From: Simmondsia chinensis
Lineage: Eukaryota > Streptophyta > Magnoliopsida > Caryophyllales > Simmondsiaceae
Length of the DNA: 64,000 bases
Reading direction: 5' to 3'
Assembly (NCBI GenBank): GCA_018398585.1
Contig: JAGTTD010000018.1
Span: 12,097,501 to 12,161,500, forward strand
Shown piece by piece: positions 56,786-64,000 of the stretch (position 1 is its first letter; every line of letters starts with the position of its first letter). The notes beneath the pieces are model-generated. The model was not told the origin of the DNA. It saw only the letters and a list, made by a program, of their open reading frames with translations, and did not search any database. The translations under genes and the position numbers were made by a program.

Positions 56786-57359
56786 TTGGTGGCCATGAAC
56801 CCTAAATTTAAACTTAATTAAGACAGTATTTAGGGCTCTAAATCACTAAAAAACAGTATAAATGTACATAATTAAACAATAATCAACAAAGTAAGAGAGA
56901 GAGATGACCGACAGAGACAACATAAAGTCACAGCAGAGGAAGCAACTCCCATCACAAAACTACTCAATAACTAGCAACAACCAACATAACTTTCAGCAAA
57001 ATTTACATCTCATATAACAAATTCACACGTTTTAAACAAAATAAAATGTAAAATACATGCAAAACGTTCATGTTTAATACCAGAAATTTAGGATGTTGAG
57101 CCTAGCGTGAGCTTGGATGAACGGACGACAGACTGACCATGGTGGCCGGCGTGGTGGCTGGCGTGGCGGTCGGCATGCAGCACGCTGGGGTTTGGGAGAG
57201 AAAATGGGGAAATTTTTGAGACTGAATGCAGGGTGGGTTTACTTTACTTTTTAATATTCAGTATAAATTAATTTTAGGTTAAAATTGTAATTAATGGGGG
57301 GAAAAATGGGAGGGAAATGAAAAATGAGTTAAAAAATTAAGTACTACTAAAATTTTTTA

Positions 57360-57862
57360 ATTTAAAAATAATGATTGTCTTTGTTGGTATTGATTCATTT
57401 AATACTGTAAAAATACTATTAGCAATAAATTTGTCAGTTGGTAAACGTTGGTGATAGCTATTGTACAAAGCTAACGAGATTGTTTGTTGGTAATGACTCT
57501 GTTAGTAATCCAAAAATAATATTACCAACAAATTTGTTTATTAGTCAATAACTTTGTTGGTCTAGAAGTTAGGTATTAAAAATAATTTTTTAAATAATTA
57601 TTTTATTACATGCAAATTTTGGCAAAAAATTTGTAAACTTTTGTAAATTTTTAATTTTCCCTCTCTTTTGGAATTTTACATGCCATTTGCGACAGACAGA
57701 AATTCATAATTTACGACAAGTAATAATAGTTGTCGTAAATTTACACATGGTTTTATAATTTCATGACAACTAATATTTCTCGTCGTAATTTGCCTACTAT
57801 TTACGACAGGTTTTGTTGTCTGTCATGAAGGGTCGTTGCAAAAGAGCAAATTTCAAGTAGTG
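57360..57862. mobile_element. One end of a CACTA-type element
   Basis: It terminates gcaaatttcaagtagtg at 57862 (CACTACTTGAAATTTGC on the minus strand), with sub-terminal repeated motifs: tttacgacaggtttt, gtcgtaaattt and ttaccaacaaat in both orientations. This sub-terminal layout is typical of CACTA elements. The opposite CACTA end was not found, so it is a fragment inside the PIF-like element. Confidence 0.65.
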
Positions 57863-58273
57863 TTCAAAACAACACTTATTACAAAAGTGTTTCTACAGAA
57901 AGCGCTTTTAAAATAAGCAGTTTTTTCACAGCAATCCCAAACAGGCCCTAAGTCTTTCAAATTTTTACTTGAGTGACCAATTTGTCCAATTTAAATCACT
58001 TGGGTGACTAATAATAGGACTTTTATTAGGAGTTTGGTGACTAAATTTTCCAAAATTTGATTTAGATGACCAAAAGGTTTATTTTTTGCCACTAGAGTGA
58101 CCAAAATGGGACTTAATTCGAACCTAATTATTAAACCTATATCTTTTCCAATCTCTTGCAGAGAGTATTCACAAAAAATGAAACATTAATAAAAATAAAA
58201 TTATGTCAGATGCCCTCCCATTGCCGCTACTGAAAAAAGAAAAAAGGAAAAGAGAAAGAAAGAACAAAAAATA

Positions 58274-59413
58274 TTATTGTTGAGTATGGACATTCAACCT
58301 CCTAAGCCAAATGGAATGAATGATCATGTTGAAAACATCAAACCTCTTAGGATTACTATTAACCATAAAATGTCGTTGCACTTGTTTCACCCTTCTTTGC
58401 ATCTTGAGATACTGTCGCATCGAAATTCCCTCTAAAATTTTCTTTATTATAGGTATGTCCTCCACTTTCACTTGTATGGAAAAAGCCTTCCAATTTAAAA
58501 CATCACTAAATGGCAGTGTGTAGCCCTCTGATATCAAAACTGGCACACATTCAGCATAGATAGCCTCAACAATCCGAGGGCTCGCTACTTCGTAGCCACT
58601 AGGGCAAAGGCAAAACTTGCTTCTTTTCAGCATGGAGTTATAGGACATGCCAAAGGGGACCTCTTCATAGACGAGGATATTGTTGTCTTTGGCCCTCCAG
58701 TGGGATAAGAGGAGAGATCTGATGTGGCCGTGGAGTCTCCCAGCAAAGAAGGCAAGGATTGACCTTTTGGATGGAGGCAAACCTCCTAGAGCATCCACTG
58801 GGACATCTCCTGTTAGGAGGTTGATCTCAGGGATGGAGACATCTTTACATGGGTTGAATCCCTCGGAAGTGTTGGCATTACAAAGTGCTCTGATGGAGTT
58901 GTTGAAAAGTTGAGGCACATAAGTTGTCGCCCAAGGACCCTGTAAAGTTCAAAATCTCAGTCACAACTTAGGAAAAATCTTAATGTGCAAACACCATAAC
59001 CATATTGAATTATATACATGCTAACATACCCAATCGTGGCAGGACAGCATGAAGTGGTCAACACCTAGGCTTCGATTCCAAAATGGGTATTTACTTTTAA
59101 TTACGTCAATGTAGTCGGATACGGTCCTTCCGATGGAATCGATGTTATGGGACCCAGGCTTATGAAGGTATTGGACCATCATCACAACACTAAAAGGCAA
59201 GAAAAAGGCATGGGCTGAGTGAGGGTGCTTGGTGATGAACATTTTGCCTTTCTCTAATTCTTGAATGAACCTTCCCTCCGATGAGTACAAGCTCTTGGTC
59301 TGACCGTTATGGAACAATGGAGGCTCCCCTTCTTTGTATATGTATATCTTGAACACCTTTTCCATCTCCGAATAACTCCTAGCATTTTTGAACTCGAACA
59401 CATCAGTATACAA
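58274..59413 (-). CDS. GT47 (exostosin-family) glycosyltransferase, 5'-incomplete
   Basis: Two exons are visible: 59413-59030 and 58939-58274, joined by a 90-bp GT-AG intron (donor gattgg/gtatgt, acceptor tttacag), phase 0. The protein reads SEMEKVFKIYIYKEGEPPLF, SEGRFIQELEKG, SAHAFFLPFSVVMMVQYLHK, SLGVDHFMLSCHDW/GPWATT, then ILAFFAGRLHGHIR, KFCLCPSGYEVASPRIVEA, CVPVLISEGYTLPFSDVLNW and a basic C-terminus. These are the conserved GT47 blocks of plant Golgi type II proteins related to cell-wall enzymes. No stop or shift interrupts the two exons. The N-terminal membrane anchor and start codon are missing upstream. A 32-codon hydrophobic minus-strand frame (59760-59662, MLASYVFLSYTLLIGAGFG) might be a remnant but has no clear splice link. 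The sugar acceptor cannot be told. Confidence 0.88.
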
Positions 59414-60981
59414 TAAATACAGTTCAAATAATATATGAAATTATCTACTTAAAATCGAACTTAAGACAAGTCATTTTTTACTCATGCCTTGCTAAATTTC
59501 TTAAGGCAAATCCAAGACGATCTAAGTCCAAATAAATCCACTGGACCTAGCTAAATTGGCCAGATTTCCGCCTACATTTGAGACTGACTAATATAATAGT
59601 ATATTTGATATTCAATAGCTTATATTGTTATGTTCGATTCTCTATAATTGTTTTTTGATAATTAGTGAGAAGAGCAGTGGTACAACATAAGCAAACCCGC
59701 AAAACCGAAGCCAGCCCCTATTAAGAGTGTGTAGCTGAGAAATACATAACTAGCCAACATCACATCCACAAAAAAAACAAAAAAAAAAGAGAGTAAATTA
59801 TAAACAATAATAATTATTTCTAGAAGACTACACCATTATTGGGAGGATCAAGAATAGAATGAGCATGAACCAAAGCAACAAACAAGGGAGGGGGAGTAGG
59901 CAAATCACTAGTAAGAGGGTTGGCTAGTCGAATAAGCGAGATATAATATTTTTTAACACCTTAGTAGAACGTTGCTATGTGCTTGACAACAAGTGATCCA
60001 TCTCCATTAGACGACCAGTCCAAGCCAAGGGCCCACACTCTCTCCACGGCATGAAGATTATCAGCGTCTTGACATTTCTGCCTTCCTTCATCTTTTCCTT
60101 AATTTCAATTGATACAAGATTATGTGTTTAAATTTTCTCTATTCATATTACTGCATTAGAAGGGTGTGATGAGGGTCATATCTTAGCCACTGTTAAGTGA
60201 AAGATGGACATATGCCAATATGTCATCTCTAATTTGTCAAGCAACCAAACTAATCATTGTGTTTGCACTTCCACTTTTCATGCTTCAAAACTAACATGAC
60301 ACACGACCATTCCTAAAAATGTACATGTCTAAAGCAAATTTAATCAATGAATCGTTGTTTGTAACTAATATGTCTAAGATAACTTTAATACATTTGGAAT
60401 GGCCCACTTTATAATATAATACCAGCTAACATATATTTTGTGTGTTAGTGTATTATTTGCATACGTGATTGTGTTATATCAGCAGTTTATTTGTCTAATT
60501 GTGAATGGTGGTGTGCGATAGAAGCAAATTAGTATAAACCTTGAAAAGGTTAGGCTAGATTTTGCCCAATTGATTACATAAAGGTTTGAACTAATGACAC
60601 TGGCCTAGTTCTAGTCCCAGGAACACAACATGCACCGAGGCCACGTGAGATAGGGCGGAGCCTAAATGACGGCCCAAATGAGCCCAATGACCTTAACAGT
60701 CCATGGCAGGACTTTTTCATGGAGGGGTCATGCGCAGCATGTGACAGGAGGAACACGAGGAGCACGATACTTCAACAATTGCGTATAATTATTTTGATGC
60801 CTTAAATTCACTGAAGTGAGATATTTTGTTGATTTCTTTTTACGTTTTAGCCTTTCTTGTGTTATAACTAGGGTGTTGATGTAACAGCTCGAGATCATCA
60901 ACGTAATAGAATATTTTCTCTCTTGCTCTCTCTTCTCTCCCCACCCACACCCCTTCTAATTTTCAAGAAGATCAATAAATG
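59414..60981. other. Intergenic DNA upstream of the GT47 exons
   Basis: Holds the hydrophobic 32-codon minus frame at 59760-59662 and a second minus stretch near 59890-59820 (LPTPPPLFVALVHAHS), either of which could be upstream coding remains. Otherwise AT-rich with no recognised element. A 63-codon minus frame at 60765-60574 has no family resemblance. Confidence 0.4.
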
Positions 60982-63900
60982 TTTTTTTTACTAAGTCAGC
61001 GAGATAATGTAGAAGAAAAAGATATTTACATGTCTACGCAGGGCATAACCCAAGGCACAACTGAAGCCGACAACAAAAATCAAAAGTCAAAAGACAATGC
61101 CCTCAAAATCAATAAACCAAAAAAGTGCCAAAAAGGCTGCAACAAGGAAACATGAAACTAGGTTTCAAATTCCAACTGCTCAAGCATCCAAGTTTGATGA
61201 TGAGCACCCGGAAAAGATGAAGCTACAAGCAAGCGACTCCTAACCAGTCTTGTAATATTTTGAAGCATAACCACAGTAGGCCTATACTAGGAATGTTGGA
61301 TCCTCAGGTTACCCTCATACCATAGGACGTACACAATCGTTGAGAAGTAGAGACAAAAAATAATACTATCAATCTCACGATCATGAGATGCCTTGCAACC
61401 CAAATTCATGCCAAGCAAGCATGGGCCAATACAAAGAAGTGCGCAAGGTACCGCAGCTCCATATGGATGTAGGAAAATAGCGAGCAAAGAAGAGATGACT
61501 GTGGGTCTTATTAGTAGAGCCACACAACACACAGAAGATTAGAACACCCTGAGCCCAGTGTCTCAGCAATCTATCGTAGGTCCATAACCACTCACAAGAG
61601 GCGAGCTAGATCAAGAACGAGTTGGAATGTGAAGTGGAAACCAGAGCAAGTGATGGGTGCGGTCCTCCTTTCTCTGAATTTGAATCATCTCTCTAGCGAA
61701 CTTGGTGGTAAATTTCCCCAAAGGGTCACCTAACCACATGCCATAGTCTGCAACACCAGCCTAAGGGTTGAAGTCAACCAAGTCCCATAAGATGGAACTA
61801 CAACCAACCCTACGAAAATCTCCACTAGCCACCCTAAAAAATGTCAAAGACTCTGGAGTTCCATGATAAGCCTGTCGAGGTAAGCAAGCGAGCAGGGAAG
61901 CGCTCAAAAAACAGTTTCATGGCAACCAGTATTTTGTGCAAAGGGCAGTATAAAGTCCATCTTTTATGAGATGATGGAAGACATCAGAACAGAGGGTATG
62001 GGCCTCAATGATGTGCCTCCACCATTAGGAGGCTGTGCTCGTCACCTAGACAGTCCAGAAGCTCCTGCCTCGAAGCTAGTTTTGATGAACCCAATGAGGC
62101 AAATGGGAAGAGAGGTCTGCGAGCAAAATCCTGTTATGCTTCATGATCGAAGCATGGTTCCACTCAGCAAGACAGTGAATCCTTAAGCCATTCTCATATC
62201 TTTGATAACATAGATACCTCTAGGTAACCTTCCACACACCTGAGAGCCAGTGAAGTGCATGTCTAGAGGAATACGGCCTAAGTCGACTCAATCTTTTTGA
62301 TCATCATCTTCGAGAGCATGAAGAGGGATGATTGATAGACCTGGAAAGCAAATAGGATAGACCTAATGAGCTGCATATGACTGGCATAGGATTATGAATG
62401 TGAAATGCATAAGCGAATGCGAGAGAGAATAAGGTGAAAGAGTGGCTTGTAGTCAATGAACCGTAGTTGAGAGGTAATAAGAGGTCCAGCCACATACTTG
62501 ACTGGACTCTGACCCAGATTGAATCCCATAAAATTAAGGATCTCATGCTCTAACTTAGAATTAACTCTAGCAAGGAAAACCACGCTTTTTGCCACATCTG
62601 AGGAGAGCTTTGACTATGTAACAAAGCACTCCAGTATCCCATGAATGATTGTCAGACGGCCAAGATCGCTTTTGCAGAAGATCATCAGATCATTTCCAAA
62701 GCAAAGCTGAGTAGGATTGAGTGTGGTGGTGGCTTGGGTGGTAATAGATGGAGGGTCATCAACAGCGTGATATGGAAGGCCACGAAGTCCCTCCATGGAA
62801 ATAATGAATAGATAGGGAGAGCGTAGATCCCCCTAGCGGAAACCACAAATGGAACTTAAGAAATCTTGGAGCTCAACATTGATGGCAATAGAGAAGCGAG
62901 CCATAGAGAGACACTCCCAAACCCATCCAATCATGATATCAAGGATCCCCATATACCACATGCCAGCTAAAATGATGTCCTATGGCACCATGTCGAAAGC
63001 TTTGTGGATGTCAACTTTCAGGACACAACATTGCAAAACCTGAAGGTGATAGCCACGGATAAGCTCTTGATTCTAAAGGAAACTCTTAGAGATCCTTCGG
63101 CCAGGCCCAAAGGCTGAATGCGCATCATCTATCAAATCCGGAAGGACCCCTTTCAACCTATTTGTAATGATCTTAGAAATGCACTTGTATGTCACATTGC
63201 AACAAGAAATCAACAGAAATCACTCTACTTTTTTGGTATCAGACTGATCTTGGTCGTGTTTAGGGCGCCCAACATGAGCCTTGAGACAATGCAAGATTGC
63301 ACTACTCCGATGACATCACCACCTCGAACTTCTCATGCTCATCACCAATAGAGAAAAGGGCATCCCACACCTTAGTGGTTGAAACCGAAGAAATTAGTGA
63401 GCGGGGTTGATCCTCAAAAATATGAGCCTCTTAACGATCAGAATCATCCTCACTTAGAGGGCCACTAGGCTTAGTTAGGAGCTTTAGAAAGAAATCAAGC
63501 CTTGTGCTCGAGATCTCCCTCTTATAACATGTCCGCACCTCGTCCAGGCCCATAATCGAAGATTACAGTTCTTAACTTACCTATGGGGATAAATCTATGG
63601 AAGGATCAAATGCTTTGGTCACCAATCTAGTGCCATTTAATACAAGACTTTGGAGTAGAATGCCTCCTCATCTCGACAAAGCCTCGTATAATCAGCTTAA
63701 CATGGAGCTCTTAAAGTCCCATATGAAGTACTCAACCCTATTGCCTAGCCGTCTTTAGCTACCTCTACCTGACCTAAGATGTGGCTAAAATAATGAGTAT
63801 TAAGGGCTTTCAACTCACCCTTCAGTCGCTTCAACTTCTAAGTGAGCTGAAACATGAGGGTGCCCCTAGTATTGGTGCCCTAGATCCTTCTCACTGTAAA

Positions 63901-64000
63901 AATCCTATCGTGAAAGACACAGATGGAATTAGGGTTATTGAGTCCTCTATTAATCCAACAACTGATCATCATAAGAGATGAGAAAGGGAATGGGCCTACC
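60982..64000 (-). mobile_element. Degenerate L1-type LINE, 3' part, running off the window
   Basis: Minus-strand ORF2 relics in the order expected for plant L1: KLKRLKGELKALNTHYF (63829-63779) before RT, then RT, then a zinc-finger region near 61500. A short A-run on the minus strand (plus-strand T8, 60982-60989) may mark the 3' end. The 5' end lies outside the window. There are no LTRs. Confidence 0.85.
61350..63400 (-). pseudogene. LINE reverse transcriptase and zf-RVT remnants
   Basis: Pieces in shifting frames: [20 protein letters not shown] (about 63200), [18 protein letters not shown] (about 63110), VLKVDIHKAFDMVP (about 63040), SPYLFIISMEGLRGL (about 62800), LCFGNDLMIFCKSDL (about 62700) where FGND replaces the catalytic FADD, VKYVAGPLITSQLRFIDYKP (about 62495), then MQLIRSILFAFQVYQSSLF (about 62370). 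Near 61540-61440, CVLCGSTNKTHSHLFFA matches the zf-RVT Cys/His motif. The lost Asp, with several stops, rules out activity. Confidence 0.85.

Larger units (their letters stand above)
55931..57948. mobile_element. PIF/Harbinger-like non-autonomous element
   Basis: Ends gggcctgtttgagattgct and agcaatcccaaacaggccc form a near-perfect inverted repeat of about 19 bp. TAA flanks both sides (55928-55930 and 57949-57951), the 3-bp duplication typical of PIF/Harbinger. No transposase frame. The 2-kb interior contains an AT microsatellite, a 228-bp tandem duplication and a CACTA end. It sits in the right fold-back arm. Confidence 0.85.
38095..58130. repeat. Large fold-back (inverted-repeat) structure, broken by later insertions
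   Basis: After removing the insertions, 38110-38344 plus 38790-38908 plus 54150-54420 is inverted-complementary to 57952-58115 plus 55460-55930. Examples: 'ttggtcctcatttttttt' at about 54210 against its complement near 55670, and 'agtcacctaag...tttaaaatgga' at 38185-38240 against its complement near 55870. The arms total several hundred bp on each side of an AT-rich centre. The MULE sits in the left arm and the PIF-like element in the right arm, so this structure predates both. Class unknown: it could be a long-TIR DNA transposon or a fold-back element. Confidence 0.6.

Noticed and set aside
61971..63981. Plus-strand frames opposite the LINE
   Set aside because: They are antisense shadows of the minus-strand LINE reverse transcriptase, with no family resemblance of their own.

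Overview
This is a stretch of plant (eudicot-type) nuclear DNA that is almost entirely transposable elements, many nested inside one another. I infer a plant from Copia and Ty3/gypsy relics primed by initiator-tRNA-Met, a SINE tail typical of flowering plants, a MULE carrying a Ulp1-like protease gene, and a plant-type GT47 exostosin gene. The species cannot be read from the sequence. The size of the nests suggests a large, repeat-rich genome.

Region 1 (343-26220): a decayed Ty3/gypsy element (5' LTR, gag, zinc knuckle, protease) is split twice. A deleted Copia element in reverse orientation (746-3807) sits in its LTR. A second Copia element (4961-25601) sits in its gag. That second element carries a SINE made of a tRNA-like head, a 5S-rRNA-like body and a conserved plant SINE tail (6158-6540). 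Its RNase H is split by a third Copia family present as LTR-internal-LTR-internal-LTR (9058-24218), with one perfect 5-bp target duplication around the whole array.

Region 2 (26230-38085): degenerate repeats, an LTR-like fragment, then a decayed 10.2-kb Copia element (27860-38085) with a 1.7-kb reverse-oriented gypsy-like mini-element inside it (30978-32652).

Region 3 (38086-58130): a large fold-back structure whose arms have been broken by later insertions. The main one is a 15.2-kb Mutator-like element (MULE, 38909-54140) with a 9-bp target duplication. Its terminal inverted repeats are mostly tandem arrays of a roughly 88-bp monomer carrying the dyad TCATAC-N5-GTATGA. Inside are two divergently placed genes: an eight-exon gene for a DUF1985-like plus Ulp1-like (C48) cysteine protease on the + strand, and a mudrA-type transposase on the - strand. 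Both keep long open frames and are broken only by TAG stops, though the transposase also lacks its C-terminal half. A hAT-like MITE (54614-55251) and a PIF/Harbinger-like element (55931-57948) also lie in the fold-back region.

Region 4 (58130-64000): the only likely host gene, a 5'-incomplete GT47 (exostosin-family) glycosyltransferase on the - strand (58274-59413), then a degenerate L1-type LINE on the - strand (60982 to the window end).

The MULE is the most interesting unit: a transposase and a SUMO-protease-like gene share one element whose non-coding DNA, including introns of both genes, is built largely from one dyad-bearing satellite monomer.
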